A stretch of DNA of 9,111 bases from CAYWMQ01 sp964459635 (GCA_964459635.1 CAYWMQ010000031.1:1-9111), one strand, 5' to 3'; positions 1 to 6,607 are shown, numbered from the stretch's first letter. Made by a program: numbers and translations. The notes: generated from the sequence alone by a model not told the origin.

Positions 1-1103
1 GGCACTTCGGCCGTAAAGGGCTCGCGGACGGGGACGCGCACCATAGTCGTAAGCTCGCCATAGCCGTCGCAGTCGGCCACATTGCCGCATTCGCCTATGT
101 CACGACGCTCTACTACATACACCGGACCCAGGGCTTCTTGGCGCTCAAATACGCCGTACTCATAGCCACCCCCTGCCCACCAGCAGTGTACGTACGACAT
201 GGCTTTGGTGAAATGTGCATCAGTGCCAAACGGCTGCCTTACAGCATTGCCTGTGCAAGAACCGAGCGCATGTCGCCACACCTCGATACCTTCCGACCCG
301 CCACGGCGTACACTGAGCGCTAAGCGCTGCTGCGGCGCGCCCTCTGTGCCTTGGGCTTCGGTGAGCCATTCAAGCACCGGTGCGTACGTGTGTGCAGTCG
401 CTGTGTTCGGGCCGAGTACATACCTGTCCCCCGCCCATACCCACGTGGCCTCGACTGTTCTAGCTTGGTTGTTACCGACAAGCACTATGTCACGCATGCC
501 ACGCGTGCTCGTGGTGCCTACGCGCATATCCTGCACAATTCCTTCATATACCGGCACGTACGCGCCACCACGCTTGAAAAATACAACGTGAGGACAACCA
601 AGCGTACCGCACGAGTATCCACTGCGTAGACGCGCCATATATTCCCCTGCGCCGTCACTGTTGAGGTCTACAGCCCCTACTTCAATGGTCGCTTCAGCAC
701 CGGCACCTTGAGCCCCACCCATCTCGCGTGCCGACTTTATGTCCTCAGCAAAATGCGCAGTGGCAAGCTCGTACGCTTCGCCCCGGTCCGCTGCTCTGAA
801 GACAAGGTCGTCTTGCGCTCCCTGCGCCGCAGGCGGAACGTGTGACGTAGGAGGATTTGTCCGTGTTTCTTCGGCCGGCACGAGTGGCGTTTTTGAAGGT
901 GACGCATCCTCCGAAAGGCGACGCTCTTGCTCATAGGTATCCATATATTCACGCGGAACAAAATCCGAAGTTGATGTAGATACCGACTGCCCGTCTGATT
1001 CCACATCGGCCAACGGCTGCGTTTTTACTGTTCGCACGGCGTACCACATACCGGTACCAAGAAGCACCGAAAGGATAAGGGGCACAATTTGCTTATACGA
1101 CAT
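1..1103 (-). CDS. Membrane-anchored extracytoplasmic protein of unknown function (partial, C-terminus outside window)
   Basis: An uninterrupted minus-strand reading frame starts at ATG 1101-1103 and continues past position 1, giving at least 367 residues. Residues 6-22 are hydrophobic after a Lys at position 4, so this is a signal anchor or uncleaved signal peptide. Residues 27-100 are a low-complexity Ser/Thr/Pro/Glu linker, typical of an exported tether. The globular part holds a calcium-loop-like motif (VDLNSDGAGEY, 145-155) directly followed by a CGTLGC motif (165-170), an arrangement common in exported hypothetical proteins. Six cysteines (165, 170, 283, 307, 339, 345) could form disulfides outside the cytoplasm. 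A TGA two codons upstream fixes the start. The only SD-like string, GAGGT, abuts the ATG and is too close to be ideal. The gene diverges from homospermidine synthase. I do not recognise a named family and the function is unknown. Confidence 0.75.
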   Translation of the reverse strand, partial: MSYKQIVPLILSVLLGTGMWYAVRTVKTQPLADVESDGQSVSTSTSDFVPREYMDTYEQERRLSEDASPSKTPLVPAEETRTNPPTSHVPPAAQGAQDDLVFRAADRGEAYELATAHFAEDIKSAREMGGAQGAGAEATIEVGAVDLNSDGAGEYMARLRSGYSCGTLGCPHVVFFKRGGAYVPVYEGIVQDMRVGTTSTRGMRDIVLVGNNQARTVEATWVWAGDRYVLGPNTATAHTYAPVLEWLTEAQGTEGAPQQRLALSVRRGGSEGIEVWRHALGSCTGNAVRQPFGTDAHFTKAMSYVHCWWAGGGYEYGVFERQEALGPVYVVERRDIGECGNVADCDGYGELTTMVRVPVREPFTAEV

Positions 1104-1426
1104 ACCTCAAGATGAGCGGGTACTACTGCGTGCGTATGTGGCACTTGGGCGCACAGAGTTACTCCCCACGTGACTTCATAGTACCCGATACTAGTGATTC
1201 CGCTCCCCCGATGTACACAGCCCTTACATATGGACGCACGAAGTGCGTGCGTTTGGGAGGAGAAAAAAGCGTACGTATCGCTTCTAGGCTCTTCCTATCG
1301 GGACGGCCGGCAGCCACAAGACCGCGGGTATACCAAGCCACGAAACATTGACCTGCGCGTAGATTTCCTTATACTCACGAGGGTTTTCGTTTTTCTGTCA
1401 ACAGTCCACAGAGGAAGGGACGCAGC
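1104..1426. other. Divergent intergenic region
   Basis: This 323-base gap separates the minus-strand exported protein from homospermidine synthase. Apart from the promoter of the latter it holds a short inverted repeat at 1234-1248 (ACGCAC, GAA, GTGCGT) and a CGTACG site at 1270-1275. I see no convincing gene here, and no clear promoter for the leftward gene. Confidence 0.5.
1348..1375 (+). promoter_or_regulatory. Promoter of the homospermidine synthase gene
   Basis: A -35 box TTGACC (1348-1353) and a -10 box TATACT (1370-1375) are separated by 16 bases. Both are close to the sigma-70 consensus. Transcription would start near 1382, leaving a leader of about 45 bases that carries the GAGG-AAGGG ribosome binding site at 1411-1419. 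Confidence 0.75.
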
Positions 1427-2869
1427 ATGGATCTTTACACAAGACACCACCACGTGGAAGGCCGCATCTTGATGCTCGGCTGCGGGAGTATCGGCCAAGG
1501 GCTGCTTTCACTCCTGCTACGCCACTTCATCATTAAGCCGTCCCAGATTACGGTCATTAGTGCGGACGGCCGCGGGCGAGACGTGGCTGAGGAGTGTGGA
1601 GTTCGGTTCTTTGTGATGCCGATCACGAAGGAAAATTACCGCGACTTGATTCCCCACTATGTGCGCGGCCCTAAGGACATGCTCATCAATGTGTCTGTAG
1701 AGGTGTCGAGCGTGGCACTCGTAAAGCTCTGCCGCGAGCTCGGCGCCCTCTACATAGACACATGCATCGAGCCCTGGAAGGGGGCGTACATAGACCCGAG
1801 CCTTAGCATCTCAGAGCGGAGCAATTACGCGCTTCGTGAGAGTATGCTTGCGCTTAGGACAGATGCACCGGCACCTACCGCTATCGTTGCCCAGGGCGCG
1901 AACCCGGGGCTCGTGTCCCAGCTGCTTAAGGAAGCACTGATGAACGTGGCACGCGATACCGGGTACTCTGGCGACGCGCCGGATTGCCGCGAAGACTGGG
2001 CGCGACTTGTGCAGGAGCTTGGGGTGAGGGTCATCCACATCGCCGAGCGCGACACGCAGGTGGCAAACGTGCCGAAGCGTCCCGGCGAGTTCGTGAACAC
2101 ATGGTCCATTGACGGCTTTGTGAGCGAGGGGTGCCAGCCGGCTGAGCTAGGCTGGGGTACACACGAGTGGACGATGCCACACGACGGCGCTGGGCACGCG
2201 TTTGGTTGCGAATCTGCTATTTATCTCAAGCGACCCGGTGCCGGTACACGCGTACGCACATGGACACCGCTTGAGGGACCGTTCCATGGCTTCCTCGTAA
2301 CGCACAACGAGTCCATATCCATTGCCGACTACTTCACCCTGCGAGACGGAAGCGAAGTACTGTACCGGCCGACTGTGCATTATGCCTATCATCCCTGTGA
2401 TGATGCAGTGCTTTCCCTCCATGAGCTTGCCGGTAAGAACTGGCAGCAGCAGGTGAAGCAGCGCCTCATGATGGGCGAGATCGTATCCGGTGTGGATGAA
2501 CTCGGCGTGTTGCTGCTGGGCAACCTACCGAACGGCAAGTCCGGCTATTGGTATGGCTCAGTGCTCAACATCCAGCAAGCACGGCTGCTGACAGCTTACA
2601 ACAACGCCACAAGCCTGCAGGTGGTCGCGGGGCTGCTTGGGGGCATCGCGTATGCCTTCAAAAATCCCGCACAGGGACTCCTCGAGGCAGATCAACTGCC
2701 GCACACAGATGTCCTCAGAGTCGCACGACCATACCTGGGCTTGGTAATAGGAGAATACACCGACTGGACGCCGCTTGACGGACGCCGACCCGGGGACGAC
2801 CCGCTCTTCCCAGAACCGCACTTGGACCTCAGGGACCCTTGGCAGTTTACGAACTTCCGGGTCAGCTAA
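1427..2869 (+). CDS. hss: Homospermidine synthase (bacterial, NAD-dependent)
   Basis: This 480-residue protein matches the bacterial homospermidine synthase family in length and sequence. The family makes sym-homospermidine from two putrescines (or putrescine plus spermidine) in an NAD+-dependent cytoplasmic reaction, releasing ammonia or diaminopropane. The N-terminus carries a Rossmann dinucleotide motif GCGSIGQG (18-25). Family-like segments follow: NVSVEVSS (88-95), YIDTCIEPW (109-117), QGANPG (156-161) and NTWSIDGF (224-231). From memory, Trp226 in the last segment probably corresponds to the substrate-contacting tryptophan of the Blastochloris viridis enzyme. The start is supported by GAGG/AAGGG 8-12 bases upstream and by the promoter at 1348-1375. 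The gene is monocistronic with its own terminator. No putrescine-forming gene is nearby, so putrescine must come from elsewhere. Confidence 0.95.
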   Translation: MDLYTRHHHVEGRILMLGCGSIGQGLLSLLLRHFIIKPSQITVISADGRGRDVAEECGVRFFVMPITKENYRDLIPHYVRGPKDMLINVSVEVSSVALVKLCRELGALYIDTCIEPWKGAYIDPSLSISERSNYALRESMLALRTDAPAPTAIVAQGANPGLVSQLLKEALMNVARDTGYSGDAPDCREDWARLVQELGVRVIHIAERDTQVANVPKRPGEFVNTWSIDGFVSEGCQPAELGWGTHEWTMPHDGAGHAFGCESAIYLKRPGAGTRVRTWTPLEGPFHGFLVTHNESISIADYFTLRDGSEVLYRPTVHYAYHPCDDAVLSLHELAGKNWQQQVKQRLMMGEIVSGVDELGVLLLGNLPNGKSGYWYGSVLNIQQARLLTAYNNATSLQVVAGLLGGIAYAFKNPAQGLLEADQLPHTDVLRVARPYLGLVIGEYTDWTPLDGRRPGDDPLFPEPHLDLRDPWQFTNFRVS

Positions 2870-2875
2870 CCACTA

Positions 2876-2910
2876 CGCGCCGCTTCTCGTAAGCGGCGCG
2901 ATTCTTTTTA
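2876..2910 (+). terminator. Intrinsic terminator of hss
   Basis: A perfect 10-bp GC-rich stem (CGCGCCGCTT at 2876-2885 with AAGCGGCGCG at 2891-2900, loop CTCGT) begins 7 bases after the hss stop and is followed by a T-rich run, ATTCTTTTTA. It lies between convergent genes. In the minus direction the T-run is poor, so it mainly serves hss. Confidence 0.9.
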
Positions 2911-2927
2911 TCTTAGCGAACAGCACG

Positions 2928-3368
2928 CTAGCACGTGGCGCCTGCCTCGCAAACACTCCGTCCCTCTCCCTGCCACGCGAGCATTCCCCCGTCGAGGTTA
3001 ACGACCGACGTAAAGCCCATGGAGCGCATCACCTCAAGCGCCTGCCCGCTCCGGCCGCCACTACGGCAGTAGATGGCGTATGGCGTACTTTTATCAAGTT
3101 TCTCAAGCTCCGCTCGAAAAGACGGCGCTCGGAAGTCTATGTTGCGCGCACCCTCAAGATGCCCTGCTGCGTACTCCTCTGGCGTTCGTACGTCGAGTAC
3201 CGTAGGCTTCGCTTCGTCCACGTACGCGGCAAACGCGTCCGTCTGAATAGTTTGCATGCCGACGAGGCGCTGCTGGTTGGTGTAAGTCATAGAAAAATAC
3301 ATCGCGCCTACGCTTAAGACAAGCGCTGCGCCAATTAGCGTAAACTTGTTAGTGAGTACTTGTTTCAT
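2928..3368 (-). CDS. Membrane-anchored rhodanese-domain protein
   Basis: This 146-residue protein has one N-terminal membrane helix (about residues 10-28) and then a single rhodanese domain, probably facing the periplasm or cell exterior. Rhodanese hallmarks are VLDVRTPEEYAAGHLEGARNID (57-78), the active-site loop CRSGGRS (101-107, persulfide-forming Cys101) and NLDGGMLAWQGEG (124-136). Such domains transfer sulfur or carry persulfide to thiol acceptors; the partner here is unknown. Two extra cysteines (140, 146) at the very C-terminus are not part of the core domain and might accept the persulfide or form a disulfide, which is inference. There is no SD sequence. A -10-like box sits 6 bases upstream of the ATG, so the mRNA is probably leaderless. 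The gene converges on hss and appears monocistronic. Confidence 0.92.
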   Translation of the reverse strand: MKQVLTNKFTLIGAALVLSVGAMYFSMTYTNQQRLVGMQTIQTDAFAAYVDEAKPTVLDVRTPEEYAAGHLEGARNIDFRAPSFRAELEKLDKSTPYAIYCRSGGRSGQALEVMRSMGFTSVVNLDGGMLAWQGEGRSVCEAGATC

Positions 3369-3374
3369 GCACGG

Positions 3375-3404
3375 ATACTACACCGCACAGTGCCACACAT
3401 GCAA
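3375..3404 (-). promoter_or_regulatory. Promoter of the rhodanese gene, predicting a leaderless mRNA
   Basis: On the minus strand, TTGCAT (3399-3404) and TAGTAT (3375-3380) are 18 bases apart. The -10 box ends only 6 bases before the ATG at 3368, which puts the expected transcription start on or next to the start codon. Confidence 0.6.
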
Positions 3405-3444
3405 CAGAAGCGCCAGTGTGCACAGCCGGGATTGCGGCCCTATA

Positions 3445-3477
3445 CCACTCCTACGTACTATTGCAGTAATAGAGTGG
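3445..3477. repeat. Interrupted inverted repeat upstream of the zinc-knuckle cassette
   Basis: CCACT (3445-3449) pairs with AGTGG (3473-3477), and CTATT (3458-3462) pairs with AATAG (3468-3472), giving a stacked stem with an 8-base bulge. A second inverted repeat, ATTCATGC (3505-3512) with GCATGAAT (3527-3534), lies just downstream. Both sit between the divergent rhodanese and cassette genes, where operators would be expected, but no binding protein can be named. Confidence 0.35.
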
Positions 3478-3558
3478 GATAACGCAGAGCCGTTACACCT
3501 TCAGATTCATGCACCAAGCTTCTGGCGCATGAATAGAGGGGGAAGCCTTCGAAGTTCT

Positions 3559-3587
3559 TTGATACGCTCGAACAGCGCACGTACTTG
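3559..3587 (+). promoter_or_regulatory. Weak candidate promoter of the zinc-knuckle/phosphoesterase operon
   Basis: TTGATA (3559-3564) matches five of six -35 positions and is followed after 17 bases by TACTTG (3582-3587), a poor -10. The alternative -10-like TATATA at 3598-3603 has no -35 at a usable distance. A promoter is needed in this gap because the upstream gene points away. Confidence 0.3.
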
Positions 3588-3663
3588 TGCGTGTTCTTAT
3601 ATACAAGAAGCCATCAGAAAATAGTGGTCCCGCACCCGGGACGCACCATCTAAGGAGGTATCA

Positions 3664-3918
3664 ATGGATACGCACGATACCGCTACACCCCACTGCATGG
3701 GTTGCAAGAAGCCCATACACGATGAGCCGTTTCTACATGAAAGCGCGCTCGGTGTTACTATCGTTGCGCACGACGAACACTGCTGCCTTGATGCGTATGA
3801 GCACGTGGTACTGGAGCACCTGCACCGCATGCGCGCGCATGTCACACGCTGGACACACGCACTAGAGTATGACCACGCCCCGCAACACGACGACCTCATG
3901 AGAGGCGTCCACGAGTAG
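3664..3918 (+). CDS. Small His/Cys-rich protein with CxxC knuckle (84 aa)
   Basis: This 84-residue soluble protein is of unknown family. It has CMGC (11-14), then HDEHCC (36-41) about 25 residues on, which could complete a zinc site. His is very frequent throughout. The C-terminal half (44-70) looks helical. The start follows a near-perfect SD, TAAGGAGGT, and a small hairpin (GTCCCG 3627-3632 with CGGGAC 3637-3642) precedes it. It is the first gene of a three-gene operon; the phosphoesterase start lies 9 bases after its stop. The layout, CxxC then a second cluster ahead of a short helix, resembles the other small proteins of this cassette. Metal binding and a nucleic-acid or protein-contact role are inference. 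Confidence 0.75.
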   Translation: MDTHDTATPHCMGCKKPIHDEPFLHESALGVTIVAHDEHCCLDAYEHVVLEHLHRMRAHVTRWTHALEYDHAPQHDDLMRGVHE

Positions 3919-3927
3919 GAGGATGAA

Positions 3928-4929
3928 ATGAACGACCAAGTAAGGAAAGATGCCGAAACGCAGGAACGCATGCGCCGCGTCCGCCACGAAGACGCAAAGT
4001 ACCGTGATGCACTTGACCGCATACACGAGCTTGAAGTTCAGCTTGGGGAGCTACGTGCGGTAGACGCCGCATGTACCGCAGCACCCATTGTGCCACTTGC
4101 GGATTCAAAAACATCGGAAGCAACGGCGGTGGCGCTTGCCTCCGACTGGCACGTTGAAGAGCTTGTTGACCCGAAGACCGTGCAGGGCGTCAACAAGTAC
4201 AACCCTGAAATTGCGCGGGAAAGAGCGCGTAGCTTTTTTCAGCGTATTGTGAAGCTTACCGAAAAAGAGCGGCAGGACGTGCGCATAGACAACCTGGTGC
4301 TTGGTCTGCTGGGTGATTTCTATAGCGGCGCCATACATGATTCACTACCCGAAATCTGTGCCATGCGCCCGGTGGAAGCGGTGATATATGCGCAAGAGCT
4401 CATTTCTTCCGGCTTGCAGTTTTTGCTTAATCACGGCAAGTTCAAGAAGATCACCGTTGTCTGCAAGGTGGGCAATCACTCGCGCATCACACCCAAGATC
4501 CACGTAGCAAGTGAGCTCGGTAACAGCCTTGAGTACGGCATGTACTGCTCGCTTGCGCGAAAGTTCCCTCAGTGTTCCTGGCTTATCGAGCCGAGCTATC
4601 ACAGCCACTTCACGGTGTACGGCCGCACGATACGCTTCGCGCATGGCTGGGCTATTCGTTCGCTTGGCGGCATTGGCGGCATTTATCCGGCGCTCTTGCG
4701 TGCGGAGTACCAGTGGAATCTCAGCAGACCGGCTCACCACAGCTTGATGGGACACTTTCACTCGTACACGTCCGTAGGCCGTGGCGGCATCGTCATAAAT
4801 GGGTCGCTCATCGGCCATACGGCGTATGCTTCTGCCGTGGCTCGCGCTGTCGTCGAGCAGCCCACGCAAGCGCTCTTCCTGCTCGACAAGAAGCGGGGTG
4901 TGACTGTGCAAATACCTATCTTAGTCTAG
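3928..4929 (+). CDS. Calcineurin-like metallophosphoesterase, phage-type
   Basis: This 333-residue protein carries the dinuclear-metal phosphoesterase signature in order: SDWH (72-75), LLGDFYSG (127-134), GNHSR (182-186), FAHGW (237-241) and GHFHS (275-279). These are the Asp/His/Asn ligands of the Mre11/SbcD/calcineurin-like superfamily, although the GNH motif continues with Ser-Arg rather than the usual Asp/Glu. Residues 1-45 form a charged, probably coiled-coil N-terminus. The middle (185-240) is unlike housekeeping family members and resembles phosphoesterases often annotated in tailed phages. The substrate is unknown: DNA end processing or a small phosphodiester are both possible. The start has the SD TAGGAGG 7 bases upstream. 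It is the middle gene of the 3664-5163 operon. Confidence 0.85.
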   Translation: MNDQVRKDAETQERMRRVRHEDAKYRDALDRIHELEVQLGELRAVDAACTAAPIVPLADSKTSEATAVALASDWHVEELVDPKTVQGVNKYNPEIARERARSFFQRIVKLTEKERQDVRIDNLVLGLLGDFYSGAIHDSLPEICAMRPVEAVIYAQELISSGLQFLLNHGKFKKITVVCKVGNHSRITPKIHVASELGNSLEYGMYCSLARKFPQCSWLIEPSYHSHFTVYGRTIRFAHGWAIRSLGGIGGIYPALLRAEYQWNLSRPAHHSLMGHFHSYTSVGRGGIVINGSLIGHTAYASAVARAVVEQPTQALFLLDKKRGVTVQIPILV

Positions 4930-4938
4930 GAGGTAGCC

Positions 4939-5163
4939 ATGTCTGCACACATCCCAAAGGAAATGAACCCGGTGGACATCTTGGACAAGCGCACACTTAC
5001 CGAGATGGCCACGTGCCCGCAATGCGAGAAAACGGTACCCGTTATGACCGGTGTACTGTATGACCACATCTACCCTACGAAAGAGGGGCCGGCGTATCTC
5101 AGAATCTTCTTCTGCTCGTACGAATGCATCCTCAAGGCACTCGGCCCCGACGGCAACGCGTAG
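4939..5163 (+). CDS. Small zinc-ribbon-like protein, paralog A (74 aa)
   Basis: This 74-residue protein has a C-x2-C-x29-C-x3-C arrangement (Cys 26, 29, 59, 63), which predicts a single zinc site. Between the halves lies a conserved-looking YDHIYPTKEG segment (41-50), and the C-terminus reads ILKALGPDGNA. It starts 9 bases after the phosphoesterase stop with the SD AGGAGGT, so it is the last gene of that operon. It shares cysteine spacing, the YPT segment and the PDGxA tail with the protein at 5688-5909, so the two are paralogs. The function is unknown; zinc binding is inferred from the cysteines. Confidence 0.8.
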   Translation: MSAHIPKEMNPVDILDKRTLTEMATCPQCEKTVPVMTGVLYDHIYPTKEGPAYLRIFFCSYECILKALGPDGNA

Positions 5164-5208
5164 TGGAGCCACTATCCTGATGACATCTACACTCGAAGCG
5201 ATACGGTA

Positions 5209-5237
5209 GTGGCGAGCCCTGTAAACGGACTCGCCAC
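5209..5237. repeat. Inverted repeat after the first cassette operon
   Basis: GTGGCGAG (5209-5216) and CTCGCCAC (5230-5237) form an 8-bp stem with a 13-base loop. There is no T-run, so it is not a simple terminator. A shorter palindrome, TAGTGG-AG-CCACTA (5161-5174), overlaps the preceding stop codon. Either could stabilise the mRNA 3' end. Confidence 0.4.
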
Positions 5238-5277
5238 ACCACCACAAACCCTGCCGCATGAAGCTACCCGGCATCGC

Positions 5278-5307
5278 GAGAAAGCCCCACCCTTCGTGGG
5301 GCTTTTC
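5278..5307 (+). terminator. Intrinsic terminator of the 3664-5163 operon
   Basis: AAAGCCCCAC (5281-5290) and GTGGGGCTTT (5296-5305) form a 10-bp stem with the loop CCTTC, ending in a short T-run. It lies 115 bases after the last stop and just before the next promoter. Confidence 0.8.
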
Positions 5308-5334
5308 GTGTACACGTACGCTCCCGTACGAGTA

Positions 5335-5365
5335 TTGCACTCGAAGTGGCGCGTACTACTATAGT
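5335..5365 (+). promoter_or_regulatory. Promoter of the second cassette unit
   Basis: TTGCAC (5335-5340) is followed by TACTAT (5357-5362) at 16 bases, or by the better -10 TATAGT (5360-5365) at 19 bases. It sits directly after a terminator and about 85 bases before the next start codon, which supports a new transcription unit here. Confidence 0.5.
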
Positions 5366-5448
5366 GGTAGGTACGAGCGTGGCGCCGGACAGGATGTTCC
5401 GTGCACCGTGACACATAAGCGCGTGGCGCAAGGCCGACGGAGGTCTCG

Positions 5449-5691
5449 ATGTTGTTCCCTGACAACTTTGAATTCTGTGATGTGAATCGCCCCAAGCCCA
5501 TGGTGTACCATCGGCGGTGCGAAGCGTGCGGTCGCACATTCTTAACCGTGCAGGGTGTGCGCCATTGCAGAGAGCGGTGCGAGCGTTTCGCGGAGATTCA
5601 CTTCGGGGTGAGCTACATGGCCCTCCTTTTATACATGGCCCGCACGTACCCGCACCCGCCTAAAATCGTACGATACGGAGGTAAACCATGA
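5449..5691 (+). CDS. Small zinc-finger-like protein (80 aa)
   Basis: This 80-residue protein has C-x2-C-x12-C-x3-C (Cys 24, 27, 40, 44), the same outer pairs as its neighbours but with a much shorter linker. This gives a compact single zinc finger, RCEACGRT followed by RHCRERC. A hydrophobic stretch (54-64) precedes a basic, proline-containing tail. The start has the SD CGGAGG 6 bases upstream. Its stop overlaps the next start (ATGA at 5688-5691), so the two genes are translationally coupled. It may bind nucleic acid, judged only from the finger and its basic residues. Confidence 0.75.
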   Translation: MLFPDNFEFCDVNRPKPMVYHRRCEACGRTFLTVQGVRHCRERCERFAEIHFGVSYMALLLYMARTYPHPPKIVRYGGKP

Positions 5692-5909
5692 CGTACGTAC
5701 CTACATGCATGCAACCGTCGCAGGTGATGGACGCGGACGAACTGCGCGCCAGAAGATCCTGTGCGTACTGCAAACATGAGCGTCCGTCTGCAGACGGCAT
5801 GGTGTACGAGCGCATGTACCCCACTTCAAAGGGGCTGCAGTACGGGCATGAATTTTGGTGCGACTTTGTGTGCATTCTCCTCGGCCTGGAGCCGGACGGA
5901 CATGCGTAG
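5688..5909 (+). CDS. Small zinc-ribbon-like protein, paralog B (73 aa)
   Basis: This 73-residue protein has C-x2-C-x29-C-x3-C (Cys 25, 28, 58, 62), exactly the spacing of the protein at 4939-5163. It also shares YERMYPTSKG (40-49) and a C-terminus ending in EPDGHA. The two are diverged duplicates: cysteines, YPT and the tail are kept while the N-terminal 20 residues differ. It overlaps the previous gene by four bases and has a GGAGGT SD inside that gene. Zinc binding is inferred; the function is unknown. Confidence 0.8.
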   Translation: MTYVPTCMQPSQVMDADELRARRSCAYCKHERPSADGMVYERMYPTSKGLQYGHEFWCDFVCILLGLEPDGHA

Positions 5910-5925
5910 CCTGACTGTTCTTCGT

Positions 5926-5991
5926 CGCACCGTACTGCAATCGCGGCCTTGTCACTCATGGCAAGGCCGCTTATGCGTATTGGTGCTTTTT
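5926..5991 (+). terminator. Terminator of the second cassette unit
   Basis: A perfect 9-bp stem, GCGGCCTTG (5943-5951) with CAAGGCCGC (5962-5970), is enclosed by an outer GCACC/GGTGC pairing whose 3' arm runs directly into TTTTT. The two-part structure is unusual but ends as an intrinsic terminator should. Confidence 0.65.
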
Positions 5992-6034
5992 CCCATACAG
6001 GGAGCTTGCCTGAGCCATACCCCCAGCAGATCTC

Positions 6035-6062
6035 TTGACCGTGAGTACCACGGGCGTACTGT
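6035..6062 (+). promoter_or_regulatory. Promoter of the third cassette unit
   Basis: TTGACC (6035-6040) and TACTGT (6057-6062) are 16 bases apart, using the same -35 hexamer and spacing as the hss promoter. It lies just after a terminator and 27 bases before the start at 6089. The TTG of this -35 box should not be read as a start codon. Confidence 0.5.
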
Positions 6063-6088
6063 ATTCTACGGAAGTATCGGAGGTCGAA

Positions 6089-6508
6089 ATGATAGAGCTA
6101 CGCACCACCGGCTTGTACGTGCGACCGGGCTTTACCGCCCGACACCACGCGCACGGCACATCAAGCATTGAGAAGTGGATGACAGGCGACCCCAACTCGG
6201 CGCTCGTAGAGTTTTACGAGAAAACAGGTAGGCTGGAGGGCTTGTGTAGGTGCATTACAGAGATGCCCTGCACCGCCGACTGCACGGTGAGCGTACATCC
6301 GCACAACGCACAGCACACAGGTGTCATTACGGTGTTCAGTAAGGAACACACGCACCTGGCAAGGCGTATCGTGGCTGACATCGCAGCCGTGACGGAGTAC
6401 ATCGCCCAAGCACCGCACTTTTTGCAATACGAATTTGCGTTCATAGGAACAGTTGTGGTGCACTGCGAGACAGAGTACGTGCCCGCACATACCAAAAAGC
6501 GGCACTGA
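6089..6508 (+). CDS. Cys/His-rich protein of unknown function (139 aa)
   Basis: This 139-residue protein belongs to no family I recognise. The start chosen is ATG 6089, with the SD GGAGG five bases upstream. An in-frame TTG at 6035 would extend it but falls on the predicted -35 box. Cysteines cluster as CRC-x5-C-x3-C (53-65), followed by a His-rich stretch (70-89, including HPHNAQH and KEHTHL) and a long central helix (90-108). This suggests a metal site. The last part (111-128) is hydrophobic strand-like. It forms its own transcription unit and ends in a clean terminator. It continues the small metal-knuckle theme of the cassette without sequence similarity to the others. Confidence 0.75.
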   Translation: MIELRTTGLYVRPGFTARHHAHGTSSIEKWMTGDPNSALVEFYEKTGRLEGLCRCITEMPCTADCTVSVHPHNAQHTGVITVFSKEHTHLARRIVADIAAVTEYIAQAPHFLQYEFAFIGTVVVHCETEYVPAHTKKRH

Positions 6509-6527
6509 TGAGCGCGATCGGAGATAC

Positions 6528-6560
6528 GCAAGCCACCACGTACGGTGGCTTGCATCTTTT
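6528..6560 (+). terminator. Intrinsic terminator of the 139-aa gene
   Basis: A perfect 10-bp stem, GCAAGCCACC (6528-6537) with GGTGGCTTGC (6544-6553), has an ACGTAC loop and is followed by ATCTTTT. Confidence 0.88.
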
Positions 6561-6594
6561 GCACGGCGCGATATCGCTTTTTGTAGCCCTGGTG

Positions 6595-6600
6595 TATACT
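6595..6600 (+). promoter_or_regulatory. -10 box predicting a leaderless mRNA for the 40-aa gene
   Basis: TATACT ends 7 bases before ATG 6608, so transcription should begin at or next to the start codon. No good -35 is seen at 16-18 bases. The string from -10 to start (TATACT-ACCGTGT-ATG) is similar to that of the rhodanese gene (TAGTAT-CCGTGC-ATG). Confidence 0.5.
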
Positions 6601-6607
6601 ACCGTGT

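Noticed and set aside
138..629. Several open plus-strand frames of 61-130 codons
   Set aside because: They overlap a long minus-strand frame with coherent protein features (signal anchor, linker, paired cysteines) and have no SD or plausible domain content.
737..1006. An 89-codon minus-strand frame
   Set aside because: It is an out-of-frame shadow of the exported protein, highly Arg-rich and without an SD.
4345..4911. A 188-codon minus-strand frame opposite the phosphoesterase
   Set aside because: The plus strand encodes the complete metallophosphoesterase motif series; the antisense frame shows no SD or recognisable domain.
6035..6088. TTG start that would lengthen the 139-aa protein by 18 residues
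   Set aside because: The TTG is part of a TTGACC -35 box with a -10 at 16 bases, and ATG 6089 has a well-placed GGAGG.
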